DNA of 64,000 bases from Lachnospiraceae bacterium AC2031 (GTDB lineage: Bacteria > Bacillota > Clostridia > Lachnospirales > Lachnospiraceae): positions 2,952,001 through 3,016,000 of the forward strand of contig JIAB01000001.1 of NCBI GenBank assembly GCA_000687975.1. The letters run 5' to 3'. This document shows, piece after piece, positions 33,719 through 42,092 of this stretch (position 1 is the stretch's first letter; each line of letters starts with the position of its first letter). A program made the position numbers and the translations under genes. The notes below the pieces were generated by a model, which saw only the letters and a list, made by a program, of their open reading frames with translations, was not told the DNA's origin and did no database searches.

Positions 33719-34876
33719 ATGAAAGTAAAAGCATTTATCAAGAAATACACTATGGTAATTGCACTTGTAGTAGTATTTATCTTCTTTACAGTGCTTACTG
33801 ATGGAAAACTTATACTACCTCAGAATATGTCAAACCTTCTGCTTCAGAATGCTTACGTTCTGGTTATGGCATGTGGTATGCTTCTATGTATTCTTACAGG
33901 TGGTAACGTTGACCTTTCTGTAGGTTCGACACTGTGTCTTTCAGCTGCACTTGCAGCAAAGATGATGGATAGTGGATATGCTCCAATAATAGCAATCCTC
34001 GTATCTATGTCAGTTTCAATAGTAATAGGTATTTGGCAAGGATGGCTGGTAGGTTATATTCACATCCCACCATTTATTTGTACACTTGCTGGTATGTTCC
34101 TTTTCAGAGGTCTTGCCAGAGTAGTTCTGGATTCAAGAACTATAGCAGTTATGAATCCTAGTTTCCTTAACCTTTTCACATCATATATTCAGATTCCTGG
34201 TCTTGATGAGAAGGGTAATTGTAAGTCAGCAATCATTGTTGGTGCAGTAGTAGCAGTAGCTCTTATGATCTACACATTTATCAGCGTTGCAAAGAAAAAG
34301 AAGCAGGGCATTAAAGGTAATTCAGCAGCTGCAGCAATAGTAAAGATGGCTATTATCGATGTACTTATCGTTGTATATGCATTTAAGCTTTCAGCTTACA
34401 AGGGTATTCCAGTAATGCTTATCTGGATCCTTGCAGTAGTACTTATATTCGCATTTATTACATCTTCAACAGTATTCGGTCGTTACTTCTACGCAGTAGG
34501 TGGTAACGAGAAGGCAACAAAGCTTTCTGGTATCGATCCAAGAAAGGTATACTTCTGGGCATACTTCCTCATGAGTGTACTTGCAGGTTTCTCAGGACTT
34601 CTTGTTGCATCACGTATCGGTTCTGTTGATGGTAACATGGGTAACTCATACGAGATGGACGCTATCGCATCTTGCTTCATCGGTGGAGCATCTGCATACG
34701 GTGGTTCAGGTACAGTTCCTGGAATCATGATCGGTGCTATTCTCCTCGGTGTTATCAATCAGGGTATGTCAATCTATGGACTTCCAGATCAGTGGCAGTA
34801 CGTAGTAAAGGGAGCAGTTCTCCTCGTAGCCGTTGTCTTCGATGTAGTATCTAATAAGAAGACAGGAAAATCTTGA
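33719..34876 (+). CDS. mmsB: Multiple-monosaccharide ABC transporter permease
   Basis: 385 residues with about ten membrane helices of the CUT2 permease type. Conserved segments: TGGNVDLSVGSTLCLSA near residues 60-77, GWLVGYIHIPPFICTLAGMFLFRGLARV, and the cytoplasmic coupling region YAVGGNEKATKLSGIDPRKV with SYEMDAIASCFIGGASAYGGSGTV. It forms the channel that works with MmsA and the ChvE-like binding protein. AGGAGG precedes the ATG, 48 bases after mmsA. Confidence 0.95.
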   Translation: MKVKAFIKKYTMVIALVVVFIFFTVLTDGKLILPQNMSNLLLQNAYVLVMACGMLLCILTGGNVDLSVGSTLCLSAALAAKMMDSGYAPIIAILVSMSVSIVIGIWQGWLVGYIHIPPFICTLAGMFLFRGLARVVLDSRTIAVMNPSFLNLFTSYIQIPGLDEKGNCKSAIIVGAVVAVALMIYTFISVAKKKKQGIKGNSAAAAIVKMAIIDVLIVVYAFKLSAYKGIPVMLIWILAVVLIFAFITSSTVFGRYFYAVGGNEKATKLSGIDPRKVYFWAYFLMSVLAGFSGLLVASRIGSVDGNMGNSYEMDAIASCFIGGASAYGGSGTVPGIMIGAILLGVINQGMSIYGLPDQWQYVVKGAVLLVAVVFDVVSNKKTGKS

Positions 34877-34990
34877 TGCTTTAATTTATTTCTCATACAA
34901 TTTACTTTTTTCAAACCCAAGACAGACAAGTCTATAAAATCACAAAAAAACCCTCTTTTTATTACTAATAGGGAAGATAGGAGATTTGGA

Positions 34991-35206
34991 ATGAACTTTG
35001 ATGATAAGTATACAAAACTGATATTGAGAAGTGTAGTAGCAGCTTATCTAATCTATCTTGCTTACAAGATATTTGTTAGTAAGGGTTCAACCAACCATGT
35101 GATCCTACTCACTATAATCAGCATTATCTTCCTTATTGCTGCAGTCGTATTCATATTCTATATCATACGACAATTTATAGTGAGTAGAAAATCACAGAAA
35201 GATTAA
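34991..35206 (+). CDS. Small two-helix membrane protein (71 aa)
   Basis: Unrecognised. Two membrane helices (about 13-28 and 38-60) separated by a short SKGSTNH turn, with a basic tail (RKSQKD). AGGAGA lies about 8 bases before the ATG. It has its own terminator and may share the importer transcript, since no terminator is seen after mmsB. Confidence 0.65.
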   Translation: MNFDDKYTKLILRSVVAAYLIYLAYKIFVSKGSTNHVILLTIISIIFLIAAVVFIFYIIRQFIVSRKSQKD

Positions 35207-35213
35207 AAAATTT

Positions 35214-35248
35214 GGTCGCGAGTTCTCCCTCGCGGCCATATTTTTTGT
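35214..35248 (+). terminator. Terminator after the 71-aa protein gene
   Basis: GGTCGCGAG pairs with CTCGCGGCC (one G-T pair), loop TTCTCC, then ATATTTTTTG. Confidence 0.85.
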
Positions 35249-35271
35249 TTGTATTTTAGGGCTTAGTTTCG

Positions 35272-35301
35272 TTGACAGTGAGCAAATTATAGTAGTAAAC
35301 T
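35272..35301 (+). promoter_or_regulatory. Probable promoter of the NhaC-type antiporter
   Basis: TTGACA at 35272-35277 and TAAACT at 35296-35301 with an 18-base spacer, 35 bases before the start codon. Confidence 0.45.
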
Positions 35302-35335
35302 ATTCCTAGTTTTGACTTGAAAGGGGCATAGGTTT

Positions 35336-36106
35336 ATGAAGAGAAGAGTGATTATATGCGTTATATTACTTGCACTGATTGGACTTATCATTTATACGCT
35401 GATGAATCCGGTTGATATGGCGAGTGTTGCGGAAGAAGGGTATGAAAGCAATTTTTATTCATCTCCTGTAGGACTTGTTCCTCCGATAATTGCTATACTG
35501 CTTGCACTTATTACTAAAGAGGTTTATTCATCTTTATTCCTTGGTATTGTAAGTGGAGCTGTTCTTTATGCGAATTTTAATCTTGAACTTGCTCTTAATA
35601 CTATGTTTTTTAATGAGGATGGTGGTCTGCTATATAAGATATCTGATCCTTTCAATGCAGGTATCCTTGTATTCCTTGTAATGCTTGGTATTCTGGTTGC
35701 TCTTATGAATAGAGCCGGAGGATCGGCTGCATTTGGAGCCTGGGCTTCCAAGCATATTAAGACACGTATTGGTGCTCAGGTAGCAACAGTTGTTTTGGGA
35801 ATGCTTATCTTTGTTGATGACTATTTTAACTGTCTTACAGTTGGCAGTGTTATGAGACCTGTTACGGATACACACAAGGTATCACGTGCTAAGCTCTCAT
35901 ATATTATAGATGCAACTGCAGCTCCAGTTTGTATCATAGCACCTATTAGTTCCTGGGCAGCTGCAGTAACCTCATCTGTTCCAGAGGATGCTGAGATAAA
36001 TGGTTTTCAGACTTTTATCAGAACCATTCCATATAACTATTATGCGCTGCTGACTCTAGTTATGATGTTCATATCATTTTTAGACGAATTGATTATGGTC
36101 CAATGA
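35336..36106 (+). CDS. NhaC-type Na+/H+ antiporter, N-terminal fragment (frameshifted)
   Basis: 256 residues. One N-terminal helix, an extracellular loop, then helices of the NhaC/ArsB-like fold with LVPPIIAILLALITKEVYSSLFLGI and the substrate-path segment LGMLIFVDDYFNCLTVGSVMRP. The frame ends a few residues past MMFISFL with an unrelated tail (DELIMVQ). The rest of the protein continues in the -1 frame in the next entry. A single extra T in the T5 run at 36077-36081 would restore one open frame reading MMFISFFRRIDYGPMKKHE. So this is one broken gene, or one that is read through by slippage. Confidence 0.88.
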   Translation: MKRRVIICVILLALIGLIIYTLMNPVDMASVAEEGYESNFYSSPVGLVPPIIAILLALITKEVYSSLFLGIVSGAVLYANFNLELALNTMFFNEDGGLLYKISDPFNAGILVFLVMLGILVALMNRAGGSAAFGAWASKHIKTRIGAQVATVVLGMLIFVDDYFNCLTVGSVMRPVTDTHKVSRAKLSYIIDATAAPVCIIAPISSWAAAVTSSVPEDAEINGFQTFIRTIPYNYYALLTLVMMFISFLDELIMVQ

Positions 36107-36996
36107 AGAAGCATGAGTTAAATGCTTTTAAGGGTGATCTTTTCACTACTGGATCTGCTGGAAAGGGCAGTGACGAGAAGATGGAGATCAGTGATAAAGG
36201 TATTGTGATGGATCTTGTTCTTCCAGTTGCAGTACTGATTCTCGCTTGTATTATGGGAATGGTTTATACTGGTGGCTTCTTCGATGGAGTTGATTTTGTA
36301 ACAGCATTTGCTGATGCAGATGCCTCTATGGGACTGGTATTTGGTGGTATAATCGCTATAATCTTTACATTCTTTTATTACATGCTTCGAGATGTGATCA
36401 ACTTTAATCAGTTTATGGAGTGTGTAGGTGAAGGCTTTAAAGCTATGGTTGCGCCAATACTAATACTCACATTTGCCTGGACTCTTTCAGGAATGACAAA
36501 TCTTTTGGGAGCAAAGTATTATGTTGCGGATCTGGTTGCAGGTTCAGCCGATGGACTTCAGTCTATGCTTCCAGCAGTTATCTTCTTGGTAGCGTTAGGC
36601 CTTGCGTTTAGTACAGGAACCTCATGGGGAACATTTGGTATCCTGATTCCTATCGTAATAGGAGTTTTCCCAAGTGGAGAGATGATGCTCATATCAATCG
36701 CTGCTTGTCTCGCTGGTGCCGTGTGCGGTGACCATTGTTCACCAATTTCAGATACAACTATCATGGCTTCTGCTGGTGCAGAGTGTAATCATATAAATCA
36801 CGTATCTACACAGCTGCCATATGCACTGACCTGTGCGGCTGTATCGGTAGTTTCTTATATTATTGCAGGATTTATACAGAATCCGATTATTTGTCTTGTA
36901 ATTGGCGTTGTGCTGATGGTAGTAACTATGCTCGTGATTGAAAAGGTGATAGGACGTGAGCCTGTAGATAAAGGCGACAGCGTAGTTGAGGAGTAA
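36103..36996 (+). CDS. NhaC-type Na+/H+ antiporter, C-terminal fragment (frameshifted)
   Basis: 297 residues from the first ATG, but there is no ribosome site and the coding signal extends upstream through DYGP in the same frame. It contains the second half of the transporter: a cytoplasmic loop, about six helices, and the conserved FSTGTSWGTFGILIPI and CLAGAVCGDHCSPISDTTIMASAGAECNHINHV segments, which form the ion path in this family. Joined with the preceding fragment it gives a normal ~550-residue antiporter. On its own it is unlikely to work. Confidence 0.87.
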   Translation: MKKHELNAFKGDLFTTGSAGKGSDEKMEISDKGIVMDLVLPVAVLILACIMGMVYTGGFFDGVDFVTAFADADASMGLVFGGIIAIIFTFFYYMLRDVINFNQFMECVGEGFKAMVAPILILTFAWTLSGMTNLLGAKYYVADLVAGSADGLQSMLPAVIFLVALGLAFSTGTSWGTFGILIPIVIGVFPSGEMMLISIAACLAGAVCGDHCSPISDTTIMASAGAECNHINHVSTQLPYALTCAAVSVVSYIIAGFIQNPIICLVIGVVLMVVTMLVIEKVIGREPVDKGDSVVEE

Positions 36997-37017
36997 TAGC
37001 GTAAAGGTATTGATTAA

Positions 37018-37641
37018 ATGATAAATAGAGATGACATGCTGGAACTGACTAGAAGAATGAATCCATCCCGCAACTGCTTTATGAGAGTAGCAGGGGCATA
37101 TATGGATGAAGAGGGCTTTGATAATGGTACCTTCAATATTCATTTTGGAAAGCTTAGTCAGACAGAAACAAAGAGGAACCTGGAACTTGCTAAGGCTATT
37201 CCTTTTTCTAAAACTAATGAGCAGTTAAAAGAATATGAGTTTCCGGTTGGGGAGAAGAGAAAAAGTGGTATGTGGTCCCTTCTTTCTGCTCTTAAGCAGA
37301 ATAACCTCAGGGATGATGCTTTACTTAGCATATTCTATGAGGTGGTAGGAGAGACCTATAAGACGGACAAGGAATATAGTATATTTGTGTTTAGTGGTTC
37401 TTATGATGTTCCTGTAAAGGGAACGGATGGGGCCTGGATGGAAGGCTCTGAAGAGGTCTATGACTTTCTGATATGCGCTATATCTCCTTTGGAAGGGGAA
37501 TATGAGCCTGGAACACCTGAGTTTGGTTTTCTTTTCCCAGCCTTCGTAGATAGAAGTAGTGACAGTGATGTGATAGATTTTTACAATATTGATCCTGATA
37601 GTCCTCAAACAGAATTAATGAAGAAGATTTTAGGTGAATAA
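37018..37641 (+). CDS. DUF4317-family protein, short version
   Basis: 207 residues. It begins with MINRDDMLELTRRMNPSRNCFMRVAGAYMDEEG and contains the family's DFLICAISPLEGEY and FLFPAFVDRSSDSDVIDFY segments, which I recognise from DUF4317 proteins of Clostridia. My recollection is that typical members are much longer (near 400 residues), so this looks truncated at the C-terminus. No function is known and there is no membrane helix or signal. It follows the antiporter by 21 bases. Confidence 0.75.
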   Translation: MINRDDMLELTRRMNPSRNCFMRVAGAYMDEEGFDNGTFNIHFGKLSQTETKRNLELAKAIPFSKTNEQLKEYEFPVGEKRKSGMWSLLSALKQNNLRDDALLSIFYEVVGETYKTDKEYSIFVFSGSYDVPVKGTDGAWMEGSEEVYDFLICAISPLEGEYEPGTPEFGFLFPAFVDRSSDSDVIDFYNIDPDSPQTELMKKILGE

Positions 37642-37693
37642 AAGAGTATTTATGTTGTGAGGATTCTCTTATTACGAGACACAAAGACATCAC

Positions 37694-37722
37694 TTGCGAA
37701 AAGGCCTGAAATGCCCTATAAT
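37694..37722 (+). promoter_or_regulatory. Promoter of the prepilin-like gene
   Basis: TTGCGA at 37694-37699 and a perfect TATAAT at 37717-37722 with a 17-base spacer, 46 bases before the start. Confidence 0.65.
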
Positions 37723-37767
37723 AGCCATATAGAGATGTTTTTATCTTTACGTGAGAGAGGGATGCTT

Positions 37768-38418
37768 ATGAGAAAAAATAAGGGTTTTACATTAGTCGAG
37801 CTTATAGTGGTGCTAGTGATCCTTGCGATACTTGCTGCCATCCTTACGCCTGCGTTATTAGGATATATTGATAAAGCAAGAGAAAAACAGGATATTGAAA
37901 AAGCAAAGGCTTGCCTTGATGCTGCTCAGGCTGGCTTTTCTGAAGCATATGGCAAAGGTTATCCTATCGAAAATGGTAATGTTTTAGGCTTGGATGCTTC
38001 GCATAAACATGGAAAAGATATTGATGCAGTAGATAGCAGTGTAGGAGAGCTTATAAGAAATTGCACAGATGAGGATCCATATATATTCATGGTAGCAACT
38101 GGAAACTGTGAAAGATCTGAAGTATCAAAACATGAAATGTATACTGTTTATTATGCTTGCTATGTAAAAGAAAAAGATTCCAGACCATATTATTTTTATG
38201 ATGGTGAGTGGTCGTCAATCAATCCTACGGCAGATAATAACACCAGTATAATAGACAGAAATACAAATAAACTGAAAATGAAAAATGGTAAAAAGATTTA
38301 TATTCAGTATTATCTTGTATGTAACACTAGTGGTAAAAACTTTGATGCCACATATGCTAATAATCCTCAAAATATATGGTATTACTTAAAGGAAGATTTA
38401 CATAAAAAATATAAGTGA
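37768..38418 (+). CDS. Prepilin-like protein with type IV pilin N-terminal methylation motif
   Basis: 216 residues from ATG 37768 (AGAGAGGG upstream; ATG 37762 also possible). The N-terminus MRKNKGFTLVELIVVLVILAILAAIL is split here as MRKNKG, the cleavage site, and FTLVEL with the Glu5 of type IV pilins and pseudopilins, followed by one hydrophobic helix. The C-terminal ~170 residues are polar with two or three Cys (KACLDA, RNCTDED, GNCERSE) and no family I recognise. No prepilin peptidase, assembly ATPase or other pilin is nearby, so it depends on machinery elsewhere. It has its own promoter and terminator. Confidence 0.86.
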   Translation: MRKNKGFTLVELIVVLVILAILAAILTPALLGYIDKAREKQDIEKAKACLDAAQAGFSEAYGKGYPIENGNVLGLDASHKHGKDIDAVDSSVGELIRNCTDEDPYIFMVATGNCERSEVSKHEMYTVYYACYVKEKDSRPYYFYDGEWSSINPTADNNTSIIDRNTNKLKMKNGKKIYIQYYLVCNTSGKNFDATYANNPQNIWYYLKEDLHKKYK

Positions 38419-38433
38419 TATTTTTGAAAAGAA

Positions 38434-38464
38434 AGAACCTGCTTCGGCAGGTTCTGTTTTTTTT
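38434..38464 (+). terminator. UUCG-loop terminator after the prepilin-like gene
   Basis: AGAACCTGC-TTCG-GCAGGTTCT, a perfect 9-bp stem with a stable TTCG loop, then a run of eight T. Confidence 0.95.
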
Positions 38465-38612
38465 CGCTTTAGCGAATAGTGTCAAGCTGGGAAGCCTCTA
38501 TTTTAGCGAAAAAACAAAAATTGGGCAAAATATGTCAATAAAATGCTATTTATTTAGAAAAATAAAACATATAGTGGGATAAAAATAGGAAGAATTTTGT
38601 AAATTTGTCCTA

Positions 38613-38647
38613 TTGTAGCGGTTTAGGGGATGTTGTATTATAACCGC
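38613..38647 (+). promoter_or_regulatory. Probable promoter of the surface protein gene, with a flanking inverted repeat
   Basis: TTGTAG (38613-38618) and TATTAT (38636-38641) are 17 bases apart. GCGGTT (38618-38623) and AACCGC (38642-38647) form an inverted repeat enclosing the spacer and -10. The rest of 38465-38612 is A/T-rich with short GCGAA repeats and no coding sequence. Confidence 0.45.
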
Positions 38648-38703
38648 AGTGGGGATGAGAGAGAAAAATTTATGTCGAAAGACAAAAAAAGAGAGAGGTC
38701 GTT

Positions 38704-41478
38704 ATGAAAAATCTAAAAACTATTGTTACTTTAGGGCTGAGTGCAGCTTTTCTTTTGATGTTTGCACTCTTTGGTTATTGCGGCGAAGCTGCAAGGGTAG
38801 ACGCTGGCAATACTATTGATCTCACTTCGATTGCTACTGTTAATGTTACTAATCTTTATAATCGAAAGAATGAAGATGTACTTAGTAATGCTGAGTTCTA
38901 CTATGGCGATGAGTTTGATGTGGCTCTTAGCTGGCTGTTTCAGGATGATAATCCTCCAGATGATATAAAGTTTACATCTGAAGATGTTATCACTTATCAG
39001 TTACCTGCGGAGATAACATTTGATGACATTACTGAACCACAGCCAATTAATCAGGCAGGTCAGACTGTTGGTACATATACTGTTATAGGTAATGTTATAT
39101 CTTTACAGTATACATCTGATGAATATATTGCTGGTACATCAAGAGATAGTTCAATGAGTCTTGGCGGAAAAATAACCAGTATACCAGGTCAGGGTACACC
39201 TGATGGTCCTGTTGATATTACATTTCCAGGTGCGACAACTATTACTGTAAAGATGCACCCACTTCCAACATATTCTGATATGGAAATCCATAACAGACTC
39301 TATGATACAAACACATTTTCTGGTGATGGTAAGCTGCATTATTATAACAATGTAGATACTATTACATCCCACGGAGCAAATACCAATATTAAGTTTGATA
39401 TATATATGTATCCTGGTATGCAGTATGTTTCTGATCTTGGATTCTACAGTGATGCTGACTGTACTCAGAAGATCGACTATTCTCGTATTCAGATAGAGCA
39501 GGCTTCTGAGGGTGATAGAAATATTAGAGTTTCTATAACATCTATGAGTCCGGAAGAAACTATATATGTTAAATCTAAGGTTGGTGTTGATGTACAGCTT
39601 TACGACAAAGATAAGGTATTCACACGTGTTGACCAGATTGATACAGAAGGTGAATATGGTGCTTATGAGGGAAGAGTTCCTAATAGAGCACGTGTAATCA
39701 GTGATGAAACTATTGCTTATGATGCAACTCTCCTTGCATCAAGTGGTGGAAATAGACAGGGCTATAGAACTAGCTGGTCTGATGCTATAACTCTTAGAGG
39801 AGTTTGCAATAAGTGGGCTAATCCTAACGGAAATAAGGATGGTTACCTTAGCTGGGAGATAGCAGTATATAGTATTTATGGAGACGGCTTTGGCAGTGGT
39901 TATATTATAGATACTATTCCTGATAATACAGAATTTATTGATTCTAATATTAAGGTTGTTAAGAATACTGATAGCCAAGAACTTACAAATGCTATCTCTG
40001 TTGAAACTCTTACTAATGATCAGAATGGTCATAAGCGTGTAAAGCTTAACTTTAACACTAATCTTATGACTTATCTTTCAGAAAGTTCTGAGAATAGTGT
40101 AACGATCAGTTATTATACAAAGATTAAGAGTCAGAGCGGTGCATCTGAGAAATATTCTAATTCTGCAGAAATATATTATGATGGTAATTCCAGTATATCC
40201 TCTGCTGATTCAATGACTTATGATAAGCATGATCCACTGAATAAAGTTGGGGAATATATTTCTTCTAAAGCACCAAATGTTGATTATGGAATTATAGTTA
40301 ATCCAGATTCATTTGATCTTGATCCAACAAGTGATACACTTACTCTTGTTGATAAGATGGATAGCTCACTTGATCTTGTTTCTGGTTCTATATTGATCAA
40401 TAAAGTTAAAGCTACAGAAAATGATTATAAGTATAATCCAGCTACTCGTACACTGACATTTGAATTAGAAGATGGTAAGGCATATCTTATCGAGTATCTT
40501 GCTACAGTTAACCTTGTTCCAGGAGGAACTTTTGGTTCAGATGAAGGTGGTAATTCAGCAACACTTTCTGGCAAGTCAATGAAGGATATAGAAGTTAAGA
40601 GCAAGTTACAGGGTACAATACTTAGTAATAGTGCCAGTGCTTCATCAACGATTTTTGGAAAGATAAATGTTATCAAGCACGATTCTGCATCTGCAAGTGA
40701 TGTGCTTGCTGGAGCTAAGTTCTCACTTACTCCAATGAAGATTGATGCTAATAGAGTAGTTGAAGTAGATAGTAGTAATCAGGTACTAACAGGTACAACA
40801 CAGAGTAGTGGTGATGTATCATTTGCTGGTCTTATAAGAGGTAAGGTTTATATGCTTGTTGAGGAGGAGGCTCCTCAGGGCTATGAGAAGAATACAGAGC
40901 CTAGCTTCTATGTATTTAATACTACTGGTTTAAGTGAAGGAAATATTACTTACGAAGGAAAAGAATATAAGCTTAATCTTATATCTTCTTCTAAACTGAG
41001 TTATGATGTATATTATCCAAACACTAAGGAAGGAACTACACCAAACCAGGATACAAACCAGACAACTCCTACAACACCAAATCAGGATACAAACCAGACA
41101 ACACCAAATCAGGATACTAATACTACTGGTGGAAGTGCACAGGCTGTTCCAGAAGATAAGACTAACACAACTGAAGTTCCTACAATGGGCACAACTAATA
41201 CAGAGCAGCCTAAGCAGGAAACTGAGGTAAAGAAGGAAACTGAAGTTAAGAAGAATGATACACCTAAAAATGATTCTTCAACAACTAAAGAAGTAACTCC
41301 TAATAATGATACGACTCCAAACAATGATACAGCTCCTAATAAACCAGTAGAGCAGAAGACAAGTCTTATTAAGACTGGTGACAATTCGATGCTTTTTGGT
41401 GTTATTATCCTCATGCTTGTTTCGTTTGCAGCAATTGTAGGCCTGCTGGCGTACAAGCGTAAAAAAGGTAATGAATAA
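38704..41478 (+). CDS. Sortase-type surface protein with SpaA-like domain and Thr/Pro/Asn stalk
   Basis: 924 residues. Signal peptide (about 1-30), a large extracellular region with several beta-rich domains, and one like the isopeptide D2 pilin domain (about 515-610, YGIIVNPDSFDLDP to LATVNLVPGG). A SpaA-like domain follows at about 648-740 (INVIKHDSASASDVLAGAKFSLT to LVEEEAPQGYE, whose Lys/Glu can form an internal isopeptide bond). Next is a ~110-residue stalk of TPNQDTNQ-type repeats and KKETEV, then the wall-sorting signal LIKTGD, a hydrophobic helix and KRKK. The sorting motif is LIKTG rather than LPxTG. It is probably an adhesin or pilus-type subunit covalently fixed to the wall. No sortase is next to it. 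Confidence 0.88.
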   Translation: MKNLKTIVTLGLSAAFLLMFALFGYCGEAARVDAGNTIDLTSIATVNVTNLYNRKNEDVLSNAEFYYGDEFDVALSWLFQDDNPPDDIKFTSEDVITYQLPAEITFDDITEPQPINQAGQTVGTYTVIGNVISLQYTSDEYIAGTSRDSSMSLGGKITSIPGQGTPDGPVDITFPGATTITVKMHPLPTYSDMEIHNRLYDTNTFSGDGKLHYYNNVDTITSHGANTNIKFDIYMYPGMQYVSDLGFYSDADCTQKIDYSRIQIEQASEGDRNIRVSITSMSPEETIYVKSKVGVDVQLYDKDKVFTRVDQIDTEGEYGAYEGRVPNRARVISDETIAYDATLLASSGGNRQGYRTSWSDAITLRGVCNKWANPNGNKDGYLSWEIAVYSIYGDGFGSGYIIDTIPDNTEFIDSNIKVVKNTDSQELTNAISVETLTNDQNGHKRVKLNFNTNLMTYLSESSENSVTISYYTKIKSQSGASEKYSNSAEIYYDGNSSISSADSMTYDKHDPLNKVGEYISSKAPNVDYGIIVNPDSFDLDPTSDTLTLVDKMDSSLDLVSGSILINKVKATENDYKYNPATRTLTFELEDGKAYLIEYLATVNLVPGGTFGSDEGGNSATLSGKSMKDIEVKSKLQGTILSNSASASSTIFGKINVIKHDSASASDVLAGAKFSLTPMKIDANRVVEVDSSNQVLTGTTQSSGDVSFAGLIRGKVYMLVEEEAPQGYEKNTEPSFYVFNTTGLSEGNITYEGKEYKLNLISSSKLSYDVYYPNTKEGTTPNQDTNQTTPTTPNQDTNQTTPNQDTNTTGGSAQAVPEDKTNTTEVPTMGTTNTEQPKQETEVKKETEVKKNDTPKNDSSTTKEVTPNNDTTPNNDTAPNKPVEQKTSLIKTGDNSMLFGVIILMLVSFAAIVGLLAYKRKKGNE

Positions 41479-41508
41479 CCTTTAGGTTATTTATTATATA
41501 TAGGGTGA

Positions 41509-41562
41509 GAAAAAGATGTGGCAAGTAGCTTTACGCTGCTTGTCATTTTCTTTTTTTTTATG
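41509..41562 (+). terminator. Terminator after the surface protein gene
   Basis: GGCAAGTAGC-TTTAC-GCTGCTTGTC stem followed by ATTTTC and a run of nine T. Confidence 0.88.
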
Positions 41563-41591
41563 TCTTTTTATGATCCTTTCTGATTTTTCCT

Positions 41592-41644
41592 TTTACGACA
41601 AAAGATATACATTTTACGCCAAATATTTAGTTTTTTACAATTAT
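41592..41644. repeat. Three direct repeats spaced 21 nt, upstream of the small membrane protein operon
   Basis: TTTACGACAAA at 41592, TTTACGCCAAA at 41613 and TTTACAATTAT at 41634: starts are exactly 21 bases apart, two helical turns. They lie about 60 bases upstream of the -35 at 41703. The same unit recurs before the ABC genes at 42850 and 42871. Likely binding sites for one activator. Confidence 0.65.
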
Positions 41645-41702
41645 TGATGTAATATCAATTCATACAAAACGCAACCCACAGAATACAAAATGTAAAATAT
41701 AC

Positions 41703-41732
41703 TTGACAAAAGGTAAAAAAGGGTTGTATATT
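41703..41732 (+). promoter_or_regulatory. Promoter of the 41.8 kb operon
   Basis: A perfect -35 TTGACA at 41703-41708 and TATATT at 41727-41732, spacer 18. The 331-base gap 41479-41809 otherwise holds the terminator and the 21-nt repeats. Confidence 0.65.
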
Positions 41733-41809
41733 ATATTCAAACTTAAGCAAAGAATAAAACAAAGAATAAAAAAAATAATTAGTCATAGAAAGAAAGAGAG
41801 GATTGAAAA

Positions 41810-42037
41810 ATGAAGGTTATTAGTTTTAAGAGTTTTAAGGAAGTTCCAGGTTGTGTAAGAGTTATGTGGGCTATCGCATTAACACTTGCAGTTGCAGGCG
41901 GCGTTACACTTGCACTTGATATAGCAGGCATTGTTAGCATTAAGCTTTGTGTTTCTTTAGCACTTATCGTAGCTGCTCAGGTGATCAATGTATTTGGCAT
42001 TAGAAAGTATAAGGATGTTCTTTATAAAGAAGTATAA
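41810..42037 (+). CDS. Small two-helix membrane protein (75 aa)
   Basis: Unrecognised. A short amphipathic N-terminus (KVISFKSFKEVPGCVRV) is followed by two membrane helices (about 19-38 and 44-62) and a basic tail ending YKDVLYKEV. GAAAGAGAGGA precedes the ATG. First gene of a run that continues with another membrane protein, an XRE regulator and an ABC exporter. Its partner is probably the following membrane protein. Confidence 0.7.
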   Translation: MKVISFKSFKEVPGCVRVMWAIALTLAVAGGVTLALDIAGIVSIKLCVSLALIVAAQVINVFGIRKYKDVLYKEV

Positions 42038-42092
42038 GAGAGATAACATTTGATTTTTGTTTAGGATGAAAGGAAAGCATTGGTGGAATAAT

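Noticed and set aside
36071-36090. Programmed -1 ribosomal frameshift joining the two NhaC halves
   Set aside because: A TTT TTA lacks the matching first base of a good slippery heptamer and I see no strong downstream stem or upstream Shine-Dalgarno-like spacer; kept only as a minor option.
38465-38612. A cyclic di-GMP or other riboswitch before the surface protein
   Set aside because: I looked for the GEMM core and the GGCAAA/CGCAAAGC pieces; none is present. Only short GCGAA repeats are seen.
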